Of a stretch of 9,992 nucleotides of DNA, positions 1 through 6,500 are shown piece after piece. The notes beneath the pieces were generated by a model. It searched no databases and was not told where the DNA came from. It worked only from the letters and a program-made list of their open reading frames with translations. Position 1 is the stretch's first letter, and every line of letters begins with the position of its first letter. The DNA comes from Alphaproteobacteria bacterium. Lineage in GTDB: Bacteria; Pseudomonadota; Alphaproteobacteria; Kiloniellales; JAKSDN01. Both the position numbers and the translations under genes were made by a program. The stretch lies in NCBI GenBank assembly GCA_030598385.1, contig JAUVQB010000029.1:1-9992 (forward strand). Reading direction: 5' to 3'.

Positions 1-454
1 CCTCGGCGGTCCGGTCGGTCACGTAGTAGGTGCCGTCCAGCAGCTCCGTGTGATCGGCATCCCAGTTCTCGGACTCGAAGTCCCAGCCGATCAAATGGGC
101 CCGCTTCTCCGGGTCCGCGAGGAAGCGCCGCAAGCGCCGGGTAAGCACGGCCTGAAAATGCGACAGCGTCCGCATGTCCGTGTCGCCCGTCACCGCCAGC
201 AGGTCCTTCTGGCTGACGCGACCGCCCTTCTTGGCGAACAGCTCCAAGCGGCGCTTGTGCGGCTCGGACAGGCCATGCAGCAGTCGCGTGGCCATGTCCT
301 CGCTCAGGTCGACCGGTGCACGCCAGCTTAGGCTCGCGCCCGACCTGTCACCCTTCGCGACGTCCAGCGTCTCGCCGGCAAATTTTTCGATGATCTCGCG
401 CTGCGCCTCATGGGACAGCTGGCGGAAATCGGATTGCTCGATCACAATCCGCAT
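1..454 (-). CDS. Hypothetical protein with a possible winged-helix core (3' end outside the window)
   Basis: I do not recognise this family. Reading leftward from the ATG complement at 452-454 gives 151 codons with no stop before the window edge, so the C-terminus is missing. The start is well supported: a GGAGG Shine-Dalgarno sequence lies about 10 bases upstream on the minus strand. The protein begins MRIVIEQSDFRQLSHEAQRE. Residues about 64-112 are basic and probably helical (HKRRLELFAKKGGRVSQKDL, then LSHFQAVLTRRLRRFL). They resemble a small winged-helix or helix-turn-helix fold, which is a judgement by eye. Residues about 123-147 are acidic and aromatic. There is no signal peptide or membrane segment, so a cytoplasmic protein is likely. 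It lies 140 bases downstream of mobA on the same strand and has its own strong ribosome site, so it need not be part of the fdhD-mobA transcript. A DNA-binding role is possible but unproven. Confidence 0.75.
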   Translation of the reverse strand, partial: MRIVIEQSDFRQLSHEAQREIIEKFAGETLDVAKGDRSGASLSWRAPVDLSEDMATRLLHGLSEPHKRRLELFAKKGGRVSQKDLLAVTGDTDMRTLSHFQAVLTRRLRRFLADPEKRAHLIGWDFESENWDADHTELLDGTYYVTDRTAE

Positions 455-594
455 GGCTTTGGTCCCTCCGTACTCTGTTTTACGCCTCAGATGGCTGACC
501 CTTGTCGGGCTTAATCTCCGATCTTAGCGCGGCCGAACGGAAATTGCATGACAAAGGAAGACAAAAGATCGCCAATCTGAGACATCCTCCGGCC
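455..594. other. Intergenic spacer between mobA and the hypothetical gene
   Basis: This 140-base spacer lies downstream of mobA and upstream of the edge gene, both on the minus strand. I see the GGAGG ribosome site of the edge gene but no convincing terminator for mobA. There are TTGTC-type elements on the minus strand, but none is correctly spaced from a good -10 element, so I do not call a promoter. Confidence 0.5.
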
Positions 595-1293
595 TCACGG
601 CGACAGAATCCGCTCCGCCTCCGCAAGATCCTCGGGCCGGTTGGCGTTGAAGAAGGGATCGACCGGCCCCCAGGGGCTCGCGAGGTCGGGAAAATCCACC
701 TGCACCAGTTCGTAGCGCGCGGTGAAGATATCCACCTTGCGGATATCGTCCTCTACCAGCGCCTGGCGCAGCGCCTCTCGCAGGGCCAGGGGCCAGAGGC
801 CGAAGACCGGATGATCGCGGCCGCGCGACTGGGCGCAGGCCAACTGGGCGCCAGCTTCCTCGGTTTCGGCCCAGAACCGCATCACCAGGTTGTGAGGAAA
901 GAACGGCGCATCGCAGGCGAAGGTCGCCAGCCACATGGCTTCCGGCGCGGCCTCCGCCGCCCAATCGAGCCCCGCCAGCACGCCGGCCAGCGGCCCGGCG
1001 AAACCCGTCACGCCGTCGGCGATGACCGGCAGCTCGAAGTCGGCGAAGCGTGCCGGATCGCCGTTGGCGTTGATCGCCAGCGCGTCGACCTGGGAATGGG
1101 CCCGGGCGATGACGTGGGAGATCAAGTATTCGCGGCCCAGCGACTGCAGGCACTTGTCGCCGCCGCCCATGCGCCGCGACCGGCCGCCCGCCAGGATGAC
1201 GCCGGCGATCGCCGGCCGCCGCGGGACTCCAGGGGGGACTCCGGGCGGCATCCCGAGTGGATTTTCGGTGTCGGGCTCACTCGGCGTCGTCAT
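595..1293 (-). CDS. mobA: Molybdenum cofactor guanylyltransferase MobA
   Basis: MobA transfers GMP from GTP to molybdopterin in the cytoplasm, giving the MGD cofactor used by DMSO-reductase-family enzymes such as formate dehydrogenase. The 232-residue protein carries the family's motifs in order: the glycine-rich nucleotide site LAGGRSRRMGGGDK (34-47), GPLAGVLAGL (100-109), CDAPFFP (127-133, the metal-binding acidic motif), HPVFGLWP (161-168) and FFNANRPEDL (214-223). The chosen ATG (1291-1293) lies inside the end of fdhD and gives a 17-base overlap, as expected for translational coupling. An ATG at 1338 would extend the protein deeper into fdhD, and one at 1251 would remove a proline-rich leader that lies outside the fold. 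The length is normal to slightly long for MobA because of that leader (about residues 1-25). The fdhD-mobA pair indicates maturation of a bis-MGD formate dehydrogenase. MobA is the best call; related nucleotidyltransferases such as MocA are less likely given the NANRPEDL motif and the fdhD partner. Confidence 0.93.
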   Translation of the reverse strand: MTTPSEPDTENPLGMPPGVPPGVPRRPAIAGVILAGGRSRRMGGGDKCLQSLGREYLISHVIARAHSQVDALAINANGDPARFADFELPVIADGVTGFAGPLAGVLAGLDWAAEAAPEAMWLATFACDAPFFPHNLVMRFWAETEEAGAQLACAQSRGRDHPVFGLWPLALREALRQALVEDDIRKVDIFTARYELVQVDFPDLASPWGPVDPFFNANRPEDLAEAERILSP

Positions 1294-2233
1294 GGCTTGC
1301 CTTGCGCTGGTGGCGGCGGTCTTCCTCGTGCGCCGCATCGCTCGCCTGGTCGTAGACGATGCGGTCCTCGCCCGACAGCGCGATGAAGCGCTTGCCCTTG
1401 GCGCGGCCGATCAGGGTGAGCCCCGCCTGGCGGGCGAGATCGACGCCCCAGGCGGTGAAGCCGGAGCGCGAGATCAAAATCGGGATCTCCATCTGCACGG
1501 TCTTGAGCACCATCTCCGAGGTCAGGCGGCCGGTGGTGTAGAAGATCTTGTCGGCGGCGGTGAGGCCGTTCATGAACATATAGCCGGCGATCTTGTCGAC
1601 CGCGTTGTGACGCCCGACGTCTTCCATATAAATGAGCGGCCGCTCGGCCTCGCAGAGCACGCAGCCGTGGATCGCCCCGGCGCTCAAATAGAGGCTCGGG
1701 GCGCTGTTGATACGGCGCGACAGGGCGTAGAGCCAGGACGTCTTGAGCACCGCGTCGGGGTTGAGCTCGATGTTCTCGAACTTCTCCATGATATCCCCGA
1801 ACACCGTTCCCTGGGCGCAGCCCGAGGTGCGGATCTTCTTCTTCAGCTTCTCCTCGTAGTCGGTCTGGCGCTCGGTGCGCACGACCACCGTCTCGATATC
1901 CTCCTCGTAGTCGATGCCGGTGATCACGTCGTCGGCCAGCAGCATGTTCTGGTTCAACAGGAAGCCGACCGCGAGATAATCGGGATAGTCGCCGATCGTC
2001 ATCATGGTGACGATCTCCTGGCCGTTGAGGAACAGGGTGAGCGGCCGCTCGGCCACGACCGCCGTCTCGACCGCCGCACCTTGCTCGTCGAGCCCGCGGA
2101 CGCGCTCGGTGAGGCGTGTGTCCTCCGGGTCCGGGCGCAGCAGGAAATCGCCCAGCTCGGCCTCATCGGCGGACTTCGCCCGGCCGCGCCGGACGACCCG
2201 CACCTGCGCCTCTGTCCTCGTAGTCCTGTTCAT
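1277..2233 (-). CDS. fdhD: Formate dehydrogenase accessory sulfurtransferase FdhD
   Basis: FdhD receives sulfur from a cysteine desulfurase (IscS in E. coli) and passes it to the metal cofactor of formate dehydrogenase, which needs the sulfido ligand for activity. The 318-residue protein shows family signatures: ERPLTLFLNG (62-71), DYPDYLAVGFLL (82-93), a loop TSGCAQGTVF (136-145), GAIHGCVLCE (186-195), MEDVGRHNAVDKIAG (203-217), YTTGRLTSEM (232-241) and ISRSGFTAWGVDLA (254-267). The sulfur-relay loop has a single cysteine (Cys139), where E. coli has a CxxC pair. The first 50 or so residues are a charged extension. I chose the ATG at 2231-2233; an in-frame GTG at 2269 would add 12 residues, and neither start has a strong ribosome site. 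It is the first gene of a minus-strand pair with mobA and diverges from tupB across a 219-base regulatory region. Confidence 0.95.
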   Translation of the reverse strand: MNRTTRTEAQVRVVRRGRAKSADEAELGDFLLRPDPEDTRLTERVRGLDEQGAAVETAVVAERPLTLFLNGQEIVTMMTIGDYPDYLAVGFLLNQNMLLADDVITGIDYEEDIETVVVRTERQTDYEEKLKKKIRTSGCAQGTVFGDIMEKFENIELNPDAVLKTSWLYALSRRINSAPSLYLSAGAIHGCVLCEAERPLIYMEDVGRHNAVDKIAGYMFMNGLTAADKIFYTTGRLTSEMVLKTVQMEIPILISRSGFTAWGVDLARQAGLTLIGRAKGKRFIALSGEDRIVYDQASDAAHEEDRRHQRKASHDDAE

Positions 2234-2338
2234 ATTCCGGTTCGCGGGTCTCAAAGATCGCGCCGCCACGGGCAGCTAAAGAGCACACCACTATGCGCGA
2301 CCGGCGACAGGCCGACAAGACACCGCCGAGCCGCAGAG

Positions 2339-2382
2339 ATCCACGGAAGGCCCTGCCTCGAGGCACTGCAATTTCTGTGGAT
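2339..2382. repeat. Nested inverted repeat (candidate operator or hairpin)
   Basis: The inner element TGCCTCGAGGCA (2354-2365) is a perfect 12-base palindrome. It is flanked by outer arms ATCCACGGAA (2339-2348) and TTCTGTGGAT (2373-2382), complementary at 9 of 10 positions. The centres of the inner and outer dyads differ by only one base, so the whole 44-base element is almost symmetric. It lies 71 bases before tupB and 106 bases before fdhD. The right outer arm reaches the expected -35 region of a possible tupB promoter. There is no T-run after it on either strand, which argues against a terminator. A protein-binding site is my preferred reading. Confidence 0.6.
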
Positions 2383-2401
2383 TTGCGTGAAAATGTAGAA
2401 T
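2373..2401 (+). promoter_or_regulatory. Possible tupB promoter with weak -35
   Basis: TAGAAT (2396-2401) matches the sigma-70 -10 consensus at 5 of 6 positions. At 17-base spacing the -35 hexamer would be TTCTGT (2373-2378), a poor match. A start near 2408 would give a leader of about 45 bases before the tupB ATG. A poor -35 sitting in the arm of a dyad would suit an activated or otherwise regulated promoter. TTGCGT (2383-2388) is another -35 candidate, but it lacks a good partner -10. Confidence 0.3.
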
Positions 2402-2425
2402 AAACATAAATATGCATAAATTCGC
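2396..2425. repeat. AT-rich 10-base-period direct repeats before tupB
   Basis: CATAAA occurs at 2405-2410 and again at 2415-2420, exactly 10 bases apart. It is preceded in the same phase by the related AATAAA ending at 2404, and TATGCATA (2411-2418) forms an 8-base palindrome across the middle. One helical turn between copies would place them on the same DNA face. The block overlaps the predicted transcription start of tupB, a natural place for a repressor. It does not clearly match the E. coli ModE consensus, so the binding protein cannot be named. Confidence 0.4.
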
Positions 2426-2452
2426 GCAAGAGATTGAACCTCGTCAGGCCAA

Positions 2453-3157
2453 ATGATCGAGTTCGGCCAAGCCTTCGCCGCGGCGTTCCACCTCATCGCC
2501 AGCTTGGATGCCGGTCTGGTGGAGATCGTGGCGCTGTCGCTCAGGATCAGCCTGAGCGCCGTCGCGCTGGCCGCCCTGGTCGGCCTGCCGCTGGGGGCTG
2601 CGGTCGCGCTCTACCGCTTTCCCGGCCGCCTGGCGGTCGCCGCCCTGCTCAACGCCTTCATGGGCCTGCCGCCGGTGGTCGTCGGCCTCATCGTTTATCT
2701 GCTGCTGTCGCGCAGCGGTCCGCTCGGCGTGCTTGGCCTGCTGTTCACGCCCGGCGCCATGATCGTCGCCCAATGGCTGCTGGTGACGCCGATCGTCGCG
2801 GCGCTCGCCCTGCAGACGGTCGCCGACCTGCATACCGAATACGACGAACAGCTGCGCTCCCTCGGCGCGACGCCCGGCCGTGCGCTCTGGACCCTGCTGT
2901 GGGACGGGCGCCTGAGCCTGGTCACCGCCGTGCTGGCCGGCTTCGGCCGGGCCAGCGCCGAGGTCGGCGCGGTGATGATCGTCGGCGGCAATATCAACCA
3001 TGTGACGCGGGTGATGACCACGGCGATCGCGCTCGAGACCAGCAAGGGCGACCTGGCGCTGGCGCTCGGGCTCGGGCTCATTTTGATTTGCCTGGCGCTC
3101 GCCATCAATTTCACCGCCATGGCGGTGCGCGACCTCGCCCGAGTGCGTCATGCCTGA
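2453..3157 (+). CDS. tupB: Tungstate ABC transporter permease TupB
   Basis: This is the inner-membrane channel subunit of an oxyanion importer. The 234 residues are very hydrophobic, with membrane segments at roughly 22-52, 60-86, 92-122, 155-180 and 200-225. The cytoplasmic EAA-type loop that docks on the ATPase is clear around residues 132-170 (EQLRSLGATPGRALWTLL, followed by GFGRASAEVGAVMIVGGN). The size and this loop fit the TupB/WtpB/ModB group. I call it TupB because its partner binding protein has TupA signatures. The ATG at 2453 opens the operon; its ribosome site is poor (AGG only a few bases upstream), so translation may be inefficient or the start regulated. It overlaps tupC by 8 bases. 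Having the permease first and the binding protein last differs from the usual A-B-C order. Confidence 0.92.
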   Translation: MIEFGQAFAAAFHLIASLDAGLVEIVALSLRISLSAVALAALVGLPLGAAVALYRFPGRLAVAALLNAFMGLPPVVVGLIVYLLLSRSGPLGVLGLLFTPGAMIVAQWLLVTPIVAALALQTVADLHTEYDEQLRSLGATPGRALWTLLWDGRLSLVTAVLAGFGRASAEVGAVMIVGGNINHVTRVMTTAIALETSKGDLALALGLGLILICLALAINFTAMAVRDLARVRHA

Positions 3158-3866
3158 CTCGATTCTACCTCTCAGCCTCGAATCCGTGACCTACGAGGCA
3201 CGGGGCCAGCGCCTGATCGATCGCCTGAGCCTGGTCTTCGGCGCCGGCCCGCGCAGCGTCGTGCTGGGCCCCAACGGCGCCGGCAAGAGTTTGCTGCTGC
3301 GCCTCTGTCACGGTTTGCTGCGGCCGACCTCGGGGCGCGTCGCCTGGGCCTGCCCCGGGGCCGGCGCCGCCCGGCACCAGGCCATGGCGTTCCAACGGCC
3401 CGTGCTGCTGCGCCGCTCGGCGCTCGCCAACGTGGCCTATCCACTCGCCCTGCGCGGCGTCGCCCGCCGGCGCCGCAAGGAGCTGGCCCTGGCAGCCCTC
3501 GAACGCGCCGGCCTGGCCGAGCTGGCCCAGCGTCCGGCGCGGGTGCTCTCCGGCGGCGAGCAGCAGCGCCTGGCGCTCGCCCGCGCCTGGGTGCAGGCGC
3601 CCCAGGTGCTGTTCCTCGACGAGCCGACCGCAAACCTGGACCCCGGCGCCACCCGGCGGATCGAGGCGCTGATCGACGGCTTTCACCAGAACGGCACCAA
3701 GATCGTCATGACCACCCATGATTTGGGCCAGGCCCGCCGGCTCGCCGACGAGGTGCTGTTCCTGCATCGCGGCCGGTTGGTGGAGCACGCTGCCGCCGGG
3801 ACCTTCTTCGACCGGCCCCAAAGCCGCGAGGCGGCGGCCTTCCTCAACGGAGACCTGCTATGGTAA
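3150..3866 (+). CDS. tupC: Tungstate ABC transporter ATP-binding protein TupC
   Basis: This is the cytoplasmic ATPase that powers tungstate import. The 238-residue protein has all nucleotide-binding motifs: Walker A GPNGAGKS (40-47), Q-loop FQRP (81-84), signature LSGGEQQR (133-140), Walker B VLFLDEP (153-159) and the switch histidine in TTHD (His190). It ends soon after the ATPase core and has no C-terminal TOBE/Mop domain. This separates it from typical ModC (about 350 residues) and fits TupC. The ATG lies within the last codons of tupB (8-base overlap), and the stop overlaps the start of tupA by 7 bases, so the three genes are almost certainly translated in a coupled way from one mRNA. Confidence 0.93.
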   Translation: MPDSILPLSLESVTYEARGQRLIDRLSLVFGAGPRSVVLGPNGAGKSLLLRLCHGLLRPTSGRVAWACPGAGAARHQAMAFQRPVLLRRSALANVAYPLALRGVARRRRKELALAALERAGLAELAQRPARVLSGGEQQRLALARAWVQAPQVLFLDEPTANLDPGATRRIEALIDGFHQNGTKIVMTTHDLGQARRLADEVLFLHRGRLVEHAAAGTFFDRPQSREAAAFLNGDLLW

Positions 3867-4702
3867 CCCGCCTCTCGGCGTTGGTCCTGGCCCTGAGCCT
3901 GCTCGCCGGCGGACTCGAGGCGCGCGCCGCCGAGGAGAAAACCGAGCGCTTCATCACCGTCGCCTCGACCACCTCGACGGAAAACTCCGGCCTCTTCGAC
4001 CACCTGCTACCCCTCTTCACCACGGCAAGCGGCATCGCGGTGCGGGTGGTGGCGGTGGGCACCGGCCAGGCCATCGCCCTGGCGCGCAACGGCGACGCGG
4101 ACCTGCTCTTCGTCCACCACAAGCCATCGGAAGAGGCCTTCGTCGCCGACGGCTTCGGCGTCGAACGCTTCGACGTCATGTACAACGACTTCGTCCTGGT
4201 CGGCCCGTCCGGCGATCCGGCGGGGGCCGGGGGCCTGGCCGAGGCGCCGGCGGCGCTCGCCCGGATCGCCGCGGCCGAAGCGCTCTTCGCCTCGCGCGGC
4301 GACGACAGCGGCACCCACAAGACGGAGCTCGGCCTGTGGCGGGCGGCCGGGGTCGACGCCGCGGCGGCCAGCGGCACCTGGTACCGCGAGACCGGTTCCG
4401 GCATGGGCGCGACCCTGAACGCCGCCAGCGCCATGGACGCCTATGCGCTGACCGACCGGGCGACCTGGCTCAAGTTCGCCAACAAGGGTGATCTGGAGGT
4501 CCTGGTCGAAGGCGACCGGCGCCTGTTCAACCAGTACGGCATTATCCTGGTCAGCGCGGCGAAGCACCCCCACGTGAAGTCCGCCGACGGCGAGGCCTTC
4601 ATCGAGTGGCTCATCTCGCCGGCCGGCCAGGCGGCCATCGCCGCCTACCGCATCGAGGGCGCGCCGGCCTTCTTCGCCAACGCCCGCATGGCCGGCGGCT
4701 GA
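3860..4702 (+). CDS. tupA: Tungstate-binding periplasmic protein TupA
   Basis: This is the periplasmic receptor that captures tungstate and delivers it to TupB. The 280-residue precursor has a signal peptide (about residues 1-24: basic start, LSALVLALSLLAGG core, ARAA before the likely cleavage site). The mature part follows the TupA pattern closely: VASTTSTENSGLFDHLLPLF (34-53), VGTGQAIALARNGDADLL (66-83), MYNDFVLVGP (107-116), FASRGDDSGTHK (143-154), WYRETGSGMGATLN (174-187) and YALTDRATW (195-203). The usual TTTST anion-binding signature reads STTST here, with the hydroxyl side chains kept. GGAG lies 7 bases before the ATG, inside tupC. The binding-protein gene comes last in the operon. 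TupA members usually prefer tungstate strongly over molybdate; that selectivity is family knowledge, not shown by this sequence. Confidence 0.95.
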   Translation: MVTRLSALVLALSLLAGGLEARAAEEKTERFITVASTTSTENSGLFDHLLPLFTTASGIAVRVVAVGTGQAIALARNGDADLLFVHHKPSEEAFVADGFGVERFDVMYNDFVLVGPSGDPAGAGGLAEAPAALARIAAAEALFASRGDDSGTHKTELGLWRAAGVDAAAASGTWYRETGSGMGATLNAASAMDAYALTDRATWLKFANKGDLEVLVEGDRRLFNQYGIILVSAAKHPHVKSADGEAFIEWLISPAGQAAIAAYRIEGAPAFFANARMAGG

Positions 4703-4784
4703 GCCGGAGCGATGGGCGTCTTACCGGCAAAACGATGATTGGTGGTTACGCCTACGCGCTGCCGGTGAACGGCGGACAAGAGGA
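4703..4784. other. Convergent spacer between tupA and the Sel1-repeat gene
   Basis: The two genes converge over 82 bases. The only notable structure is a 7-base inverted repeat, ACCGGCA (4723-4729) and TGCCGGT (4760-4766), with a 30-base loop and no T-run on either side. It is too loose to call a terminator, so no intrinsic terminator is visible here. Confidence 0.5.
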
Positions 4785-5513
4785 TCAGTTGGCGGGCGTG
4801 CTCGGCGTCCAGGCGGCGGCCGCATCACGCGCCGCGCCGATCTCGGCCTCGTTCAGATAGCGCGACACCGCCTCCAGGTTCTGCTGGGCGCCGGGGTAGT
4901 TGGCGCGCTTGGCCAGGAGGAACCAAGTGTAGGCCTCGCGCCAGGTGGCGATCTCGTTGGAGCGCTCGGCGAGCAGCAGCCCGGTGTTGTACTGGGCGCC
5001 GGCGATGCCGCTGTCGGCGGCGGTGCGGCACAGCGCGAGCGCCCGTTCCAGGTCGCGCTCCACCGTCTTGCCCTCGTCGACCAGCAGGCACATGAGGTAG
5101 CTGGCCATGGGGTGCGCCTGGTCGGCGGCCGGTCCCAGCCAGCGCGCCGCCGCGCCCTGGTCCTGGGCCACGGCGCCGGGATCGCCGGTGCCGCCGGCCC
5201 CGTTGTAGTAGATCATGCCGAGGTTGAACTGGGCGTCGCGATGGCCCTGAGCCGCCGCCTTCTCGTACCAGGCGGTGGCGGTCAGGTAGTTGCGGATGAC
5301 GCCCTCGCCGTGGTCGTAGAGCACGCCCAGATAGTATTGGGCGGTCGCGTCGCCGGCCTCCGCCGCGGGCTCCAGCTCCTCCAGCGCGGTCACATAGTCG
5401 CCGTCCAGAAAGGCCTGCCAGCCACTCTCCACGTCGGCAGCCGCCGGACCCGCAAGGCCCAGAAGCAGGGCTAAAAGGCCGGTTTTCAGGCCAATTTTCA
5501 GGGGTGATCGCAT
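4785..5513 (-). CDS. Secreted Sel1-repeat (TPR-like) protein
   Basis: The 242-residue protein starts with a signal peptide (KIGLKTGLLALLLGL core, PAAA before a likely cut near residue 26), so it is probably periplasmic. The rest is helical repeats of the Sel1-like type. Copies include AEAGDATAQYYLGVLYDHGE (about 51-70) with ATAWYEKAAAQGHRDAQFNL (79-98), AAARWLGPAADQAHPMASYL (121-140), and ALALCRTAADSGIAGAQYNT (158-177). A final degenerate unit covers about 192-214. Such repeats usually mediate protein-protein contacts; no enzymatic motif is present. The ATG is preceded by GGAG at a fitting distance. The partner is unknown. It converges on tupA and follows the regulator gene on the same strand after 108 bases, but nothing in the sequence ties it to tungstate. 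Confidence 0.88.
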   Translation of the reverse strand: MRSPLKIGLKTGLLALLLGLAGPAAADVESGWQAFLDGDYVTALEELEPAAEAGDATAQYYLGVLYDHGEGVIRNYLTATAWYEKAAAQGHRDAQFNLGMIYYNGAGGTGDPGAVAQDQGAAARWLGPAADQAHPMASYLMCLLVDEGKTVERDLERALALCRTAADSGIAGAQYNTGLLLAERSNEIATWREAYTWFLLAKRANYPGAQQNLEAVSRYLNEAEIGAARDAAAAWTPSTPAN

Positions 5514-5621
5514 GGCCGACTCCGTGTTCAGCTTCGCCCTATCTAGCCGCGAAGGCGCTGTCTCGTAAACGCCCTATTGTGCCGAATAAGCCTCAACCGA
5601 GCGTTAAGGCCGCCGGACGGC
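5514..5621. other. Spacer upstream of the Sel1-repeat gene
   Basis: These 108 bases separate the regulator's stop from the Sel1 gene, both on the minus strand. I see the GGAG ribosome site of the Sel1 gene and a small GC hairpin just after the regulator stop (near 5605-5619) without a T-run. No clear promoter or terminator can be supported. Confidence 0.4.
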
Positions 5622-6500
5622 TCACGGCCCGTTGAAGCGCACGGTGCCAGTGCCCGCGAGGTCGTAGCCGCCCATCTGGGCGGCGCGCTCGGCAAAGGCC
5701 GGGCTGCGGGCGAAGGCCAGCAGGCGCTGCATCGGCGGCTCGAAATAATCGCGCCGCCGCATCAAGAGGTCGTAGCGCTCCTCGGCGAGCGGCACGAAAT
5801 CGAGCTTGAGGGTGCGCGCCGCCGCTTCCACCGCCAGGCCGGCGTCGGCCCGGCCCTCGAGGATGGCGAGGCCCAGGTCGGTCTCGCTGCGCGCCGTCGA
5901 GTCGATGAAATTCAGCTCCTCCGGCGCCATCCCCGCCTGTTCCAGCAGGTGGGCGAGCAGCAGATAGCTGCCGGCTTCGGGCTGGCGGGCCACGACCCGG
6001 GCGCCCTTGACCTTGAGGTCGCCGAGGCCATCGATGCCCAGGGGGTTGCCGGCGGCCACCACCAGGCCCTGGCGGCGCCGCGCCCATTCGACGAGGACGG
6101 CGCCCAGGGCCGGAAAGGTGCCGCTCACGGTGGCCACGTTGTAGTCCCCGGCCTCGGCGTCGAAGAGATGCAGGCCGGCGGCGAGCGCCGCGCCCTCGCC
6201 GAAGCGCTTCAGCCCGTCGAGGCTGCCGCCGGGCAGGAGCGCGAGGCCGCAGCCCGATTCCTTCACGGCCCAGTCGAGCAGCGGGTCGTGGCTGCCGGCG
6301 ATGACCGGCGGCGCCGCCTCGCGCGGGCGCTCGCCCTCCACCTTGTCGGCCAGCCAGAGGTCGATCAGGGTCTTGGGGAACAGCCACTTGCCGGTGACCC
6401 GGGTGCAGGGGATGGCTCTTTGGCGCACCAGTTCGTAGACCCGCCGCTCCTTGATCCGGAGATAGGCGGCGACTTCCTTGGTGGTCATGAAATCCGACAT
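5622..6500 (-). CDS. HTH regulator with a periplasmic-binding-protein-like (oxyanion/molybdate-type) domain
   Basis: This is a one-component transcription regulator of 292 residues. Residues about 5-50 form an excisionase/MerR-type HTH (MTTKEVAAYLRIKERRVYEL, then a wing region TRVTGKWLFPKTLIDLWL). Residues about 66-280 match the binding-protein-like domain often paired with this HTH and related to molybdate-binding proteins. Landmarks are AGSHDPLLDWAVKESG (68-83), FDAEAGDYNVATVSGTFP (113-130), ARQPEAGSYLLLAHLLEQAG (171-190) and DLGLAILEGRADAGLAVEAA (208-227). There is no signal peptide, so the ligand is sensed in the cytoplasm. The neighbouring tupBCA and fdhD-mobA genes make tungstate, molybdate or a pterin cofactor the likely ligand; this is inference. 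GAGG lies just before the ATG; an alternative ATG at 6488 would shorten it by four residues. It diverges from the large Fe-S gene. It may control that gene, the tup/fdhD region, or itself. Confidence 0.88.
   Translation of the reverse strand: MSDFMTTKEVAAYLRIKERRVYELVRQRAIPCTRVTGKWLFPKTLIDLWLADKVEGERPREAAPPVIAGSHDPLLDWAVKESGCGLALLPGGSLDGLKRFGEGAALAAGLHLFDAEAGDYNVATVSGTFPALGAVLVEWARRRQGLVVAAGNPLGIDGLGDLKVKGARVVARQPEAGSYLLLAHLLEQAGMAPEELNFIDSTARSETDLGLAILEGRADAGLAVEAAARTLKLDFVPLAEERYDLLMRRRDYFEPPMQRLLAFARSPAFAERAAQMGGYDLAGTGTVRFNGP

Larger units (their letters stand above)
2234..2452. promoter_or_regulatory. Divergent regulatory region between fdhD and tupB
   Basis: This 219-base gap separates the divergent fdhD-mobA and tupBCA transcription units and must hold the start signals of both, unless either is read from further away. 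The half near fdhD is GC-rich. The part near tupB (about 2371-2425) is the most AT-rich stretch in the window. It contains a nested inverted repeat and a block of 10-base repeats, listed separately. Both operons serve Mo/W-enzyme maturation, so shared control by a metal-responsive regulator is plausible but inferred. Confidence 0.7.

Noticed and set aside
455..594. Sigma-70 promoter for the edge gene from TTGTCA/TAAGAT-type elements
   Set aside because: The spacing between candidate hexamers is about 22 bases, too long to support the call.
1294..1338. Extended mobA start at 1338
   Set aside because: It would add 15 non-conserved residues lying wholly within fdhD; the ATG at 1293 gives a normal coupled overlap.
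935..2398. Open frame of 487 codons on the plus strand across mobA and fdhD
   Set aside because: It runs antisense to two genes with clear family motifs; its translation is low-complexity and shows no family signature.
2453..4702. Calling the importer ModABC (molybdate) or WtpABC
   Set aside because: The binding protein carries TupA landmarks (STTST, MYNDF, SRGDDSGTHK, ETGSGMGATLN) and the ATPase lacks the TOBE domain usual in ModC. True metal preference still needs a binding test.
4723..4766. Inverted repeat ACCGGCA/TGCCGGT as a terminator for tupA or the Sel1 gene
   Set aside because: The loop is 30 bases, the stem only 7 and there is no T-run on either strand.
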